A stretch of 64,000 nucleotides of DNA from Verrucomicrobiota bacterium (GCA_016199935.1 JACQFS010000015.1:39455-103454); one strand, 5' to 3'; shown: positions 18,391 through 28,645, counted from the stretch's first letter. The notes: generated from the sequence alone by a model not told the origin. A program made the numbers and translations.

Positions 18391-19822
18391 ACCCTTCTTC
18401 CCCTGTGCCGGTGCCCGCGCGTTGCACGCGCCGACGCGCCGGGAGTTCATCTACAGCTTGGGCACGAGTCTCGGCAGCGTGGCGTTGACTGCGATGCTCG
18501 CGCGCGATGCGGGCGCGGCCGAGAAAGTCAGCCCGCTCGCGCCGAAGGCCGGACATTTTCCCGCGAAGGCGAAGAGTTGCATCTTCCTGATGATGGAGGG
18601 CGGGCCGTCGCACATCGACACGTTCGACCCGAAGCCGGAACTGGAACGGCAGCACCTCAAGGAATTCGTGCGCGAGGGCAGGCAGAAGTCCGCGATGGAA
18701 AGCGGCAAGCGCTACTACGTGAAGAGCCCGTTCAAGTTCCGCAAGGCCGGCCAGAGCGGTGCGGACATGGCGGAGAACTGGGAGCATCTCGCGAAGGTCG
18801 CCGACGAGATTTGTTTCTGGCGCGGCTGCAACGTGGATTCGGTGAATCACCCGACCGCGATGTATCAGATGAATTGCGGCAACCGCTTCGGCGGCGACCC
18901 CGGCCTCGGCGCGTGGGTGACTTACGGCATCGGCTCGGTGAACCAGGATTTGCCCGGCTTCATCGTGCTGCCGGAAGTTTCGTATCCGCAGGGCGGCGCG
19001 GCGAACTGGAGCAATGGCTATCTCCCCGCGAGCTTTCAGGGGACGCCGCTGCGCGCGAAAGGTTCGCCCATCCTCGACCTCACCCCCCCCGCCGGCATCA
19101 CGCCCGAGCACCAGCGCGCAAACCTCGACCTGCTCGCCAAACTCAACACCGCGCACGCCGCGCAGCATCCCGGCCACGACGAACTCGCCGCGCGCATGGA
19201 CAATTACGAACTCGCCTTCCGCATGCAGATGCAGGTGCCGGAGACACTCGACCTCTCGAAGGAAGACGCGCGCACGAAGGAGTCCTACGGCATCGGCAGG
19301 GACGCGACGGATTCGTTCGGCCGCAAATGTCTCCTTGCCCGCAAGCTCGTCGAGAAAGGCGTGCGCTTCATCCAGCTCTACAACGGCACGTGGGACTCGC
19401 ACGACTACATCGAGCGCGCGCACGGGAATCTCGTCCGCGGGGTGGACCAACCCATCGCCGCGCTCATCGCCGATCTCAAGCAGCGCGGCCTGCTCGACAG
19501 CACACTGCTCGTCTGGTGCGGCGAATTCGGCCGCACGCCCGACAACGGCGTCCGCGGCGGCACCGCCTACGGCCGCGACCACAATCCCAAGGCGATGACC
19601 ATCTGGCTCGCCGGCGGCGGCTGCAACGCCGGCCACACTCTCGGAATGACCGACGACTTGGGAATGCAGGCCGTCGAAGGCATTGCCCACGTCCGCGACT
19701 TTCACGTCACGCTCCTGCGCCTCCTTGGCCTCGACGACAACAAACTCACCTACTACCACGCCGGCCGCTTCAAGCAGCTCTCACAATTCGGCGGCCAGGT
19801 GATCAAGGGGTTGATCGCGTAA
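18380..19822 (+). CDS. DUF1501 family protein with Tat-type signal
   Basis: This 480-residue protein belongs to DUF1501, a family with a sulfatase/alkaline-phosphatase-like fold. It carries a twin-arginine motif (TRREFIY, Arg20-Arg21) and a hydrophobic stretch ending AGAAEK, so it is likely exported folded. Conserved family segments include MMEGGPSHIDTFDPKPEL, MYQMNCGNRFGGDPGLG, LVWCGEFGRTPDNG and YGRDHNPKAMTIWLAGGG. It overlaps the DUF1549/1553 cytochrome gene by 11 nt, the usual PVC pairing, and is probably translationally coupled to it. The reaction is not established. Confidence 0.93.
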   Translation: MFTRPFFPCAGARALHAPTRREFIYSLGTSLGSVALTAMLARDAGAAEKVSPLAPKAGHFPAKAKSCIFLMMEGGPSHIDTFDPKPELERQHLKEFVREGRQKSAMESGKRYYVKSPFKFRKAGQSGADMAENWEHLAKVADEICFWRGCNVDSVNHPTAMYQMNCGNRFGGDPGLGAWVTYGIGSVNQDLPGFIVLPEVSYPQGGAANWSNGYLPASFQGTPLRAKGSPILDLTPPAGITPEHQRANLDLLAKLNTAHAAQHPGHDELAARMDNYELAFRMQMQVPETLDLSKEDARTKESYGIGRDATDSFGRKCLLARKLVEKGVRFIQLYNGTWDSHDYIERAHGNLVRGVDQPIAALIADLKQRGLLDSTLLVWCGEFGRTPDNGVRGGTAYGRDHNPKAMTIWLAGGGCNAGHTLGMTDDLGMQAVEGIAHVRDFHVTLLRLLGLDDNKLTYYHAGRFKQLSQFGGQVIKGLIA

Positions 19823-19848
19823 GGAAGCGGTCGAGCTTCATCGCGCAA

Positions 19849-19888
19849 AATTCTTTGTGTCCTTTGTGTCTCTTCGCGGCTAAAAAAT
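19849..19888. repeat. TTTGTGTCC-type repeat forming the trpS leader
   Basis: The stretch TTCTTTGTGTCCTTTGTGTC, continuing TCTTCGCGGCTAAAAAAT, has an approximately nine-base period. It ends 7 nt before the trpS start codon. It closely resembles sequence that is coding in the signal peptides of hydrolase genes at 51739 and 52674 of this window, and its 3' end (GGCTAAAAAAT) resembles the end of the unrelated repeat before the gene at 2270. Confidence 0.75.
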
Positions 19889-19895
19889 CCGCCGC

Positions 19896-20861
19896 ATGAG
19901 AATTTTGTCCGGCATCCAGCCCAGCGGCGCGCTGCACCTCGGGAATTATTTCGGGATGATGCGCCCGGCCATCGAGCTTCAGGAAAAGGGCGAGGCCTTT
20001 TATTTCATTGCCAACTACCACTCGATGACCTCGCTCTTCGATGCCGCCGAGCGCCGCAAGAACACGCTCGACGTCGCCCTCGATTTCCTCGCGTGCGGTC
20101 TCGACCCGAAGCGCTCGGTTTTCTGGCGTCAGTCGGATGTGCCGGAGGTCTGCGAGCTCACGTGGATGCTCGGCACGCTCACGCCGATGGGCCTGCTCGA
20201 GCGCTGCCACAGTTTCAAGGACAAGTCCGCCAAGGGCATCCCCGTGAATCACGGCCTCTTCGCCTACCCGGTGCTGATGGCTGCCGACATTCTGCTCTTC
20301 GACTCAAACATCGTCCCCGTTGGCCGCGACCAGAAGCAGCACGTTGAAGTCACGCGCGACATCGCGATCAAATTCAACGAGGCCTACGGCCACACGTTCG
20401 TGATCCCCGAGCCGCAGATCAAGGACGAGACCGCCGCCGTCCCTGGCCTCGATGGGCAGAAAATGAGCAAGAGCTACGGCAACACCATCGAGATTTTCGG
20501 CGACGAGAAGGCGCTGCGGAAAAAAATCATGGGCATCGTGATGGACTCGCGCACGCCCGCTGAGCCGAAGCCGGACGCGGAAAAAAACCTCGCCGTCCAA
20601 CTGCTCCGACTCGTCGCGCCGGCCGACGTGGCGGCGGATTTCGAGAACCGCCTGCGCGCCGGCGGGCTGGGCTACGGCGATTTGAAGAAGGCGCTGTTCG
20701 AGCATTACTGGAATCACTTCGCCGCCGCCCGCGCCCGCCGCGCCGAGCTCGCGGCCAATCTCGATCACGTGGAGAGCGTCCTCCGCGACGGCGCGAGCCG
20801 AGCGCGCACGGTCGCGGCGAAGGTTCTCAAACGCGCCCGGCAGGCGAGCGGGCTGGAGTGA
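19896..20861 (+). CDS. trpS: Tryptophanyl-tRNA synthetase
   Basis: This 321-residue cytoplasmic class I synthetase charges tRNA-Trp with tryptophan using ATP. The HIGH-type motif is HLGN at residues 14-17 after SGIQPSGAL, and the KMSKS loop is exact at 189-193 (QKMSKSYGN). The segment PVGRDQKQHVEVTRDIA is characteristic of bacterial TrpRS, and the length is normal. The ATG at 19896 follows a repeat-derived leader without an obvious Shine-Dalgarno sequence. It is followed 69 nt later by a PfkB-type kinase in the same direction. Confidence 0.97.
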   Translation: MRILSGIQPSGALHLGNYFGMMRPAIELQEKGEAFYFIANYHSMTSLFDAAERRKNTLDVALDFLACGLDPKRSVFWRQSDVPEVCELTWMLGTLTPMGLLERCHSFKDKSAKGIPVNHGLFAYPVLMAADILLFDSNIVPVGRDQKQHVEVTRDIAIKFNEAYGHTFVIPEPQIKDETAAVPGLDGQKMSKSYGNTIEIFGDEKALRKKIMGIVMDSRTPAEPKPDAEKNLAVQLLRLVAPADVAADFENRLRAGGLGYGDLKKALFEHYWNHFAAARARRAELAANLDHVESVLRDGASRARTVAAKVLKRARQASGLE

Positions 20862-20930
20862 AGGCGCCACGCTTCCTGATTGCCAAAAGCCCGGCGCTTT
20901 GCTCACCATGCCGCCCCATTTATTGAAACC

Positions 20931-22013
20931 ATGAGCACTGGCTTGAACATCCCCAAAAGTGGCGCGCTGGACTTCCTGTCCCTCGGCGCGCTCGTCCACC
21001 GGCTTGATCCCGGCATCATCCCGTTCCGCAAGGCGTCGCACTGCGACATCCACGTGAGCGGCGGCGAATTCAACGTGTCGGCGAATCTTTCCGACTGCTT
21101 CCGCCTGAACACGGGCGTCGCGAGCGCGATGGTGGATTATCCGATTGGCGATCTCATTGCCGAGCGCGTGCGCGCGATGGGCGTGAAGCCGTTCTACAAA
21201 AAGTTCAAGCACGACGGCGTGCGCGGGCCGAACATGGCGACCGTGTATTCCGACCGCGGCCAGGGCGTGCGCGCGCCCGTGGTGTTTTACAACCGCAGCA
21301 ACGAAGCCGCCGCGCAGCTCAAGAGCGGTGACTTTAACTGGAAGGAAATCTTTGGCGCGGGCGTGCGGTGGTTCCACAGCGGCGGCATTTTCGCGGCGCT
21401 CTCCGAGACGACCGGCGAACTCATCATCGACGCGATGAAGACCGCCAAGGCACACGGAGCCATCACGTCCTTCGACCTGAACTACCGGCAGAAGCTCTGG
21501 GACATCTGGGGCGGCCAGTCCAAGGCCGTGGGAGTGCTCGCGCGCATCGTCGAACACGTGGACGTGCTCGTCGGCAATGAGGAGGATCTTCAGAAGGGCC
21601 TTGGCGTCGAGGGCCAGGACGTGGAGAGCGCGTCCAAGCTCGACCCGTCGGCGTTCTACGCGGTCATCGAGAAGGCCACGAAGAAATTCCCGAACGTGAA
21701 GGCGGTCGCCACCACGCTGCGGGAAGTCCATTCCACCAATCGCCACACCTGGGGTGCCGTTGCGTGGGTCAACGGCAAGACCTACCAATCACCGATGTGC
21801 GAGCTCGACGTCGTGGACCGCGTGGGCGGCGGCGACGGCTACGCGGCGGGTTTCTTCTACGGCCTGCTCTCCGGCGCGAACGAACAGGAATCCGTGAACC
21901 TCGGCTGGGCGCACGGCGCGCTCCTCACCACCTTCCCCGGCGACACCACGATGGCGACGGTCGAACAGGTGAAGGCCAATGCCAAAGGCGGCTCCGCCCG
22001 CATTCAGCGCTGA
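20931..22013 (+). CDS. PfkB-family carbohydrate kinase (2-keto-3-deoxygluconate kinase-like)
   Basis: This 360-residue protein is a ribokinase/PfkB-fold sugar kinase that moves the ATP gamma-phosphate to a sugar hydroxyl. Substrate-side motif GGEFNVSANLSDCF is near residues 44-57. The anion-hole and catalytic motif VGGGDGYAAGF is at 298-308, with Asp302 as the expected base. LVGNEEDLQKGLG is the usual internal family motif. The closest general type is 2-keto-3-deoxygluconate kinase, but the substrate cannot be fixed here. The start at 20931 is the first ATG giving homologous sequence. A strong intrinsic terminator follows. Confidence 0.88.
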   Translation: MSTGLNIPKSGALDFLSLGALVHRLDPGIIPFRKASHCDIHVSGGEFNVSANLSDCFRLNTGVASAMVDYPIGDLIAERVRAMGVKPFYKKFKHDGVRGPNMATVYSDRGQGVRAPVVFYNRSNEAAAQLKSGDFNWKEIFGAGVRWFHSGGIFAALSETTGELIIDAMKTAKAHGAITSFDLNYRQKLWDIWGGQSKAVGVLARIVEHVDVLVGNEEDLQKGLGVEGQDVESASKLDPSAFYAVIEKATKKFPNVKAVATTLREVHSTNRHTWGAVAWVNGKTYQSPMCELDVVDRVGGGDGYAAGFFYGLLSGANEQESVNLGWAHGALLTTFPGDTTMATVEQVKANAKGGSARIQR

Positions 22014-22043
22014 ACGGAAGCGACCCAAAGTCTCCACAAACAG

Positions 22044-22074
22044 AAAAGACCCGGGGCCATCCCGGGTCTTTTTT
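22044..22074 (+). terminator. Intrinsic terminator after the PfkB kinase gene
   Basis: A perfect 12-bp stem, AAAAGACCCGGG (22044-22055) with CCCGGGTCTTTT (22061-22072), surrounds a GCCAT loop and is followed by a T run. It lies 30 nt after the kinase stop. The symmetric A and T tracts could also end transcripts arriving from the minus-strand genes on the right. Confidence 0.95.
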
Positions 22075-22156
22075 GTTTGGGTTGGGGTTGGGTGCGGATT
22101 TCGAAAACCGAGCCAGAATCACCGAACGTCGAGGGCGACCTCCCGCAAGAAGAAGT

Positions 22157-22363
22157 TCAAGCCAGGAAACGGTTGTTGCACAACCGACATTTCATCCGCA
22201 CCGCTGAGCCGAGTCCCGGCAAGGTAAGGGCGCTGGTCACGACTGACATCGGAACGAGCTTCAAGTTCTCGGCTGCCGCCAAGTCTAGCTTCGTGTCTTT
22301 GCTGCCGCACTTCGGACAACGCGCCGAGAATACTTCAAACTTCGGTGGGCGCTTTCGCTTCAT
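22157..22363 (-). CDS. Small zinc-ribbon protein
   Basis: This 68-residue protein has two Cys pairs, CPKCG near residue 16 and CRLC near residue 59, which together would hold one zinc. The rest is short and basic at the ends (MKRKRPPKF, NNRFLA), like small zinc-ribbon proteins found in many bacteria. It lies 16 nt downstream of the sulfatase gene on the same strand and may be co-transcribed. Antisense frames across this stretch lack any recognisable motif. No specific function can be given. Confidence 0.65.
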   Translation of the reverse strand: MKRKRPPKFEVFSARCPKCGSKDTKLDLAAAENLKLVPMSVVTSALTLPGLGSAVRMKCRLCNNRFLA

Positions 22364-22379
22364 TCGCGATGCGAGAAGG

Positions 22380-24134
<1,755 letters not shown>

Positions 24135-24191
24135 GGCGGTGGAGGTCGCGTTGAGGACGCCTGAAATCGGCGCGAACTTCAAGTGATTCAT

Positions 24192-24304
24192 GTAGGGCAG
24201 GCTTCCAGCCTGCCGGTTAGCCGGGCATCTTGCCCGGCGGTTTTGAAACGCGCGGACACGAGGCAGGATGCCTCGTGAACCGGCAGGCTGGAAGCCTGCC
24301 CTAC
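24192..24304. repeat. Nested hairpin element between sulfatase and porin genes
   Basis: Outer 27-nt arms at 24192-24218 (GTAGGGCAGGCTTCCAGCCT and on) and 24278-24304 are exact reverse complements. Each also folds on itself (GGCAGGC/GCCTGCC). Inside lie two more hairpins, CCGGGCA/TGCCCGG (24221-24237) and CACGAGGCA/TGCCTCGTG (24257-24277). The element lies 58 nt upstream of the sulfatase start. Confidence 0.95.
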
Positions 24305-24317
24305 ATCACGCCCAGCC

Positions 24318-24333
24318 GTCCGACGCGTCGGAC
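24318..24333. repeat. Perfect 16-bp palindrome next to the porin stop
   Basis: GTCCGACGCGTCGGAC is its own reverse complement. It lies 17 nt past the porin stop codon on the minus strand. With no loop it is a poor terminator. It may be a protein-binding site or a remnant of a repeat element. Confidence 0.7.
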
Positions 24334-24349
24334 GAGTTCGGCCTTCCGA

Positions 24350-25594
24350 TTAAAACTTCACGCTCACCTGTGTGGCCACCATTTGCTCGCCCTGTTGCAG
24401 GTAGCCCTGCTGGTGGCTGTAGCTGTATTGCACCTTGGCCTGCACGTGGCGCGTGAAACGCCAGCCCAGCGCGGCGTCCGCGCGCCAGAGGTTGCGGTCC
24501 CACTGCGCCTCGCCGCCGAGGCCGTTGGGAATCTTGCCGAAGAATTGCTGGTTCCATCGCAGCGCGCCGAAGAGGTGCGGCGTGAACTTGTATTTCGTCT
24601 CAACGTAATAGGCGAGCGTGTCGGCGTTGCCGACGTTCGGCACGTCGAAGCGCGACGCGAAAATTTCCGCCCACACCTGCCAGTGCCGCCACGACCAGTT
24701 CGCGTCGGCGGCGAGCGTGATCTGCGGAAAATCGCCAAGGCTCGTGCCGGCCGGGAGCGTGGGCTTTGCGGCGGGGAGCAGATACGCGCCGCGGCTGAAC
24801 GACGCGCCGAAATTCCACGCCGCGCTGGGCCGCACGCCGACGCGACCGCTGACGGTCGGATTGCTCCAGCCAAGCTCGGTCGCATCCCACGCGGAGGGGC
24901 GCGAGGAGATGGAGGCGTTCTTCACTTCGAGCGCGTAGTCGAACTTCTCCACGCGCCCGAACACACTCGCGCCGCTCGCGTAGCTCGGCCCCCACACGAC
25001 CGGCAGCCACGCGCCCTTGCGGTCGGGGATGTTGCGGCGCGCGAGCATCGCGGCGGGCGACGCGGGTGCGGCCTGGTCGGTGATCACGGTGACGTTCTCG
25101 TAAGGCGCGGGCGCGGTGATGAACGGATTCTCCCACGCGAGATGGCGCGGCACCCAGTTGCCGACGGCGGTGGCAAATTTTCCAACCTGCACGTTCAACT
25201 CGCCCGCGCGCCACGGCGTCCAGCGCAGCAGATACTCGTCGAAGCGCGCGTCGCCGTTGTGCTGCTTCAGGCCCACGTCGAAGCCGCGGTCGGCGCGGAA
25301 CTGCACGAAGCTGTAAAACTGTTCGCCCAGCCGCGCGTCGAGGAAGAGGGAGAGGCGTGGATTGAAAAAGAAATTGTCGGTCGGGAAAATCAGGCCGGGC
25401 GGATTTCCCTCATGGTAATAGCCTTCGAGGTCGAGCCGTCCACTGAGGTCGGTGCGGAAGAAACCGCCGGGCGATTGCACGAAGAGCGCGTCATCGAGCT
25501 TGTCGAGCAACTCCTGCGCGGGGGCCGACGCCGAGAGCGCGAGCAGCAGCAGGAGCGGAAGCCAGCGTCGGCAGAATGCGCTCGTTCGTTTCAC
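24350..25594 (-). CDS. Outer-membrane beta-barrel porin-like protein
   Basis: This 414-residue protein has a Sec signal (WLPLLLLLALSASAPAQ). Amphipathic beta-strand sequence with many aromatic girdle residues follows (DLEGYYHEGN, FYSFVQFRADRGFD, VYVETKYKF-like strands). It ends in Val-Lys-Phe, a terminal aromatic residue as in BAM-assembled outer-membrane barrels. It resembles phosphate-selective or general porins (OprP/OprO-like) in layout, but selectivity is unknown. Its ATG overlaps the stop of the cyclase gene by 4 nt, so the two are probably translationally coupled in one operon with the upstream cupredoxin. Confidence 0.8.
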   Translation of the reverse strand: MKRTSAFCRRWLPLLLLLALSASAPAQELLDKLDDALFVQSPGGFFRTDLSGRLDLEGYYHEGNPPGLIFPTDNFFFNPRLSLFLDARLGEQFYSFVQFRADRGFDVGLKQHNGDARFDEYLLRWTPWRAGELNVQVGKFATAVGNWVPRHLAWENPFITAPAPYENVTVITDQAAPASPAAMLARRNIPDRKGAWLPVVWGPSYASGASVFGRVEKFDYALEVKNASISSRPSAWDATELGWSNPTVSGRVGVRPSAAWNFGASFSRGAYLLPAAKPTLPAGTSLGDFPQITLAADANWSWRHWQVWAEIFASRFDVPNVGNADTLAYYVETKYKFTPHLFGALRWNQQFFGKIPNGLGGEAQWDRNLWRADAALGWRFTRHVQAKVQYSYSHQQGYLQQGEQMVATQVSVKF

Positions 25595-27507
25595 GATTCC
25601 TCCGGGCGCGAGCGGACCTCGGTGAGGCGGTAGGCGTTCACGAGGTCGGTGAATCCCTTGAGGCGCATTTCGGGCAGCGGCTCGGAGTTGATGAAGCCGC
25701 TGAGTCGCGTGCGGGTGGATTCGTCAATCACCACCTCCATCCGGCCGGCGATGGAGCAGAGGCGTGAGCCGAGGTTCACGCGTTCACCGAGCACGGTGTA
25801 GTTGAGGCGGTCGGCCGAACCCATGCAGCCCGCGACGACGCGGCCGGTGGAGACGCCGATGCCGATGGCGATTTTGTGCGCGGAGGTTTCGTTCAATTTC
25901 GTCCGCTCCTGGATCATCCGCAGCGCGCAGCGGGCGGCGTGGTGGGCGTCGTGCCCGTAACTTTTTGGCGCGCCGAAGACGGCCATGATCAGGTCGCCGA
26001 CGAATTTGTCCACGACGCCGTGGTGTTCATAGACCACGGCGGTGAGCGCGGTCATGTGCTCGTTCAGCATGGCGATGACCTCGGCGGGCGGCATGGTCTG
26101 CGTGAGCGCGGTGAAGCCGCGGATGTCGCAGAAAAGCACGCTGACGTCGCGCAGTTCGCCGCCGAGCGCGACCTCGCCTTTCATCATCGCCTCGGCGACC
26201 TCCTTGTCGGCGACTTGCGAAAGCACGGCCTGGTAGCGCTGGCTGAGCGCGAGGCCGTCGGCCATTTCGTTGAACGACGCGGCGAGCTGGCCGATCTCGT
26301 CGCGCGACCGGACGGGCACCTTCACGTCGAAATTTCCCGCGCGAATTTCACGGGTGCCGCGGACGAGCTGCTGGATCGGGACGGTGAGGCCGTGCGAGAT
26401 GAAGAGGATGAGCACGAGCGCGCCGGCGAGCGCCACCGCGCCGAAGCCGATGATGCGCCAGCGGACCTCGCGCTCCTCCTGCCGCGCGGCGTTGAGCGAG
26501 AAAAGGCAGACCTGGCAGGCGGCGGGAAAGGTGGAGCCGGGATTGAGCACCTTGTAGAAGACGCGGTGGGGCACGCCGTCCACGTCGGCCACGAAATCAT
26601 CGCGGGCGTTGCCGGACTTGACGAGTTCACGGGCGATGGACATCGCGAGGGTATCCCGCACCGATTCGGGAATGGTGTGGGAATAAATTTTTGCGTCGAG
26701 CCAGATGCCGCTGAGCAACTGGCCGAACTCACTGCGCCGGCTGAAGTCGAACATCGCCTGCTCGCCGAAGTCCGCGAGCGGGAAGCCGACCACGAACGCG
26801 CCGAGTGTCTCGTTGTCCGCCTTGTCGATGATCGGAGTGATGACGAACTCGCGCAGCGGGGTGGCGGGATCTTCGGTGTCCGCGAGCATATAGCCGATCT
26901 CCTGCCGCTTGAGCGCGCGGGAGGTCTTGCCGGCCATGAAACTTTTCACCTGATCGTTTTGCTTTTTGGCCGGGGAGTTTTTGCCGGCACCGGCCTTGCC
27001 GGTCGGGCTTTTCTTCAAGCCGTTCACGCGCGGGTCCGTGGTCGGGAGGACGATGCCCGAGAGATTGAGCACGCGGATGAACGGCAACTCCGCGGCTTTT
27101 CGCTGCGTGCCTCCGGGCTTGCCGTCGGCTGGTCGGCCGAGGGCGCTCGCGGGCGGCGCGCCGGGCGAGCCGTCGCCCGGCCCGCTCAACCGGAACATCC
27201 CCAGCAGTTCGGTGTAGACGTTGTCGTGGACCAGTTGCGGGTCCTCCCTTTTGTTCAGCACCTCCTGCATCGCCGCGACGACCCGGGTGGACTTGCCCAG
27301 CTCATCGCATTTTGCCGCGACGGTGGCGAGGCGTTGGGACTGGCGGTCGGAGAAGTAACTGATCTGCGAATGGAACTGCTCCTCGAAGAGGCGCTTGTAG
27401 GTCGCCTGCACGCGCTGCTGCGTCACGAGCATCGTCGCGCCCGTCACCCCGGCGACGATGAACGACATCGCGAGGATGAGCTTGGTGCGGAAACTCAGCG
27501 CGAGCAT
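25591..27507 (-). CDS. Membrane class III adenylate/guanylate cyclase with periplasmic sensor and HAMP
   Basis: This 638-residue signalling protein has membrane helices at about 9-28 and 352-371 around a periplasmic sensor domain, then HAMP (about 372-425) and a class III cyclase domain (about 452-638). Metal aspartates are expected at Asp461 (FCDIRGFT) and Asp505 (DKFVGD), with Lys501 as adenine-contacting lysine. The usual Asp of the DYT motif is Asn569 (LNYT), so ATP preference is likely but not certain. The sensor has an unusual CQVC at 331-334 just before the second helix and a Gly/Pro/Lys-rich insert (about 107-138). It lies between the cupredoxin gene (28 nt) and the porin gene (4-nt overlap). 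Confidence 0.92.
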   Translation of the reverse strand: MLALSFRTKLILAMSFIVAGVTGATMLVTQQRVQATYKRLFEEQFHSQISYFSDRQSQRLATVAAKCDELGKSTRVVAAMQEVLNKREDPQLVHDNVYTELLGMFRLSGPGDGSPGAPPASALGRPADGKPGGTQRKAAELPFIRVLNLSGIVLPTTDPRVNGLKKSPTGKAGAGKNSPAKKQNDQVKSFMAGKTSRALKRQEIGYMLADTEDPATPLREFVITPIIDKADNETLGAFVVGFPLADFGEQAMFDFSRRSEFGQLLSGIWLDAKIYSHTIPESVRDTLAMSIARELVKSGNARDDFVADVDGVPHRVFYKVLNPGSTFPAACQVCLFSLNAARQEEREVRWRIIGFGAVALAGALVLILFISHGLTVPIQQLVRGTREIRAGNFDVKVPVRSRDEIGQLAASFNEMADGLALSQRYQAVLSQVADKEVAEAMMKGEVALGGELRDVSVLFCDIRGFTALTQTMPPAEVIAMLNEHMTALTAVVYEHHGVVDKFVGDLIMAVFGAPKSYGHDAHHAARCALRMIQERTKLNETSAHKIAIGIGVSTGRVVAGCMGSADRLNYTVLGERVNLGSRLCSIAGRMEVVIDESTRTRLSGFINSEPLPEMRLKGFTDLVNAYRLTEVRSRPEES

Positions 27508-27535
27508 GGGCGGGCGATGGTGGAAGTTGGCAGGC

Positions 27536-28219
27536 TCATTGGCTCTCCCCGGACGGGGCGGGAAAATTGATCCGCAGCGTCTCGCCGTCCGTCAACGTCA
27601 CGCGTTGTTCGCGCACGGTCTTCTCGTCAATCCACGCCTTGAGCGTGAACGTCCCCGCCGGCAGACCCGCGAGCCGGAATTTTCCACCGGGCGCGGTGCT
27701 GGTGAAATGCGGCGTGGCCAGCACGAGAATTGCGCCACGCATATGATCGTGGATGTCGCAATAGAGCCGCACCACCCCGGGCTGTTCGAAGGTCAGCGCC
27801 GCGGGGGTCTCATCCATGCGGTAGCGGCCCAGGTCGAAGCGCTTGGTTTTGGAGTAGGAGAAGACGTTGTGGTATTCCGCGTCCTGGTTCGGGAACTCGA
27901 CGCGCGTGCCGACGCCGACCGGCAGCACCGCATGCTCGAATTGAAACTGCCGCTGGGCCATCCGCAACACCCGCGGCGCGGCGGGCTTGGGAAAATCGCC
28001 CTCGAGATACACCACCGCGACGGGCACCGGCGGCGGGGCCACTTCGCCCGCGGCCTGGTAGCGGACGGTCGGCGCGGTGCCTTTCGGCGGCGGCAGCGTG
28101 ACGGCTCCCTCGATGATGGCCTCGGCGTGCAACTGCGCGCCAGCCAGCCACGCGATTGCGCACGTGAACACCGCGCGCGACCAACCGCGGTGGACGATGG
28201 GATTTCCGAGGGTCGGCAC
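27536..28219 (-). CDS. Secreted cupredoxin-like protein with carboxypeptidase-regulatory-like end
   Basis: This protein of about 227 residues has a signal peptide (AVFTCAIAWLAGAQLHAEA), a plastocyanin-type domain and a C-terminal FKLAGL/GTFTLKAWIDE-type beta-sandwich resembling carboxypeptidase regulatory domains. The expected type 1 copper ligands are present: His117 (EYHNVF), Cys154, His157 and Met160 (LYCDIHDHM). It probably binds copper and carries electrons in the periplasm. I prefer the GTG at 28219 because the ATG at 28336 overlaps the start of the divergent gene. It is first in an operon with a cyclase and a porin. Confidence 0.8.
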   Translation of the reverse strand: MPTLGNPIVHRGWSRAVFTCAIAWLAGAQLHAEAIIEGAVTLPPPKGTAPTVRYQAAGEVAPPPVPVAVVYLEGDFPKPAAPRVLRMAQRQFQFEHAVLPVGVGTRVEFPNQDAEYHNVFSYSKTKRFDLGRYRMDETPAALTFEQPGVVRLYCDIHDHMRGAILVLATPHFTSTAPGGKFRLAGLPAGTFTLKAWIDEKTVREQRVTLTDGETLRINFPAPSGESQ

Positions 28220-28315
28220 GGCGCGACTATTACCGCGCCCGACCGGGCAAGGCAACCCCGGCGGCGGGCGCGCTGGGCGGTTGCGATGCGCGCCGGCTTT
28301 CAGTAAACTGCGCCC

Positions 28316-28546
28316 ATGCCGATCTACGAATTTCATTGCGACGACTGCGAGCAGGACAGCGAGGTGCTGGTGCGTTCCTCCGATTGGAAAGGGACCCAGT
28401 GCCCCGCGTGCGGCTCGACCCGGTTGCAGAAAAAATTCTCCACCTTCGCCTCATCCAGCGCCGGCGGTGCGGCCGAGGCGCCCGCGTGCTCCGGCCAGCC
28501 GCGCTCGTGCGGGATGTGCGGCACGGGCCGGCCGCACTCGCACTGA
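28316..28546 (+). CDS. FmdB-type zinc-ribbon protein
   Basis: This 76-residue protein begins MPIYEFHCDDCEQD, the signature start of the FmdB/CxxC regulatory family, and has a second pair CPACG. The two pairs form a predicted zinc ribbon. The tail (about 45-76) is Ala/Gly rich and holds three or four more Cys residues and a final HSH, which might bind a second metal. Regulatory roles have been proposed for the family, but its real function is not known. It is divergent from the cupredoxin gene. Confidence 0.85.
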   Translation: MPIYEFHCDDCEQDSEVLVRSSDWKGTQCPACGSTRLQKKFSTFASSSAGGAAEAPACSGQPRSCGMCGTGRPHSH

Positions 28547-28552
28547 GGCACA

Positions 28553-28585
28553 GGGCGGGGGAGAAAGGGGGAAAGGGAGCGGGGG
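28553..28585 (+). other. Potential G-quadruplex just after the FmdB-like gene
   Basis: Five G runs of three to five (28553-28555, 28557-28561, 28567-28571, 28575-28577, 28581-28585) are separated by loops of 1, 5, 3 and 3 nt. This fits the four-run G3+N1-7 pattern. The reverse-complementary C-rich stretch near 28629-28640 could instead pair with it as a hairpin. The site lies between two convergent genes. Confidence 0.55.
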
Positions 28586-28645
28586 AGAAATTTTCTGTTC
28601 GCGCGTCGGGGTGCTCTCCACTTTACCACCGCCCCCTTTCCCGGC

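Noticed and set aside
15469-18450. Very long antisense open frame (993 codons) over the cytochrome gene, and similar ones at 37287-40178 and 48804-50771
   Set aside because: High GC at the third codon position removes stops from the opposite strand. The translations are Arg/His/Glu-rich, with no motifs, and mirror real genes with signal peptides and heme motifs.
22078-22092. GGGTTGGGGTTGGG run near the terminator as a G-quadruplex
   Set aside because: Only three close G runs are present; the fourth needs a loop longer than usual, so support is weak.
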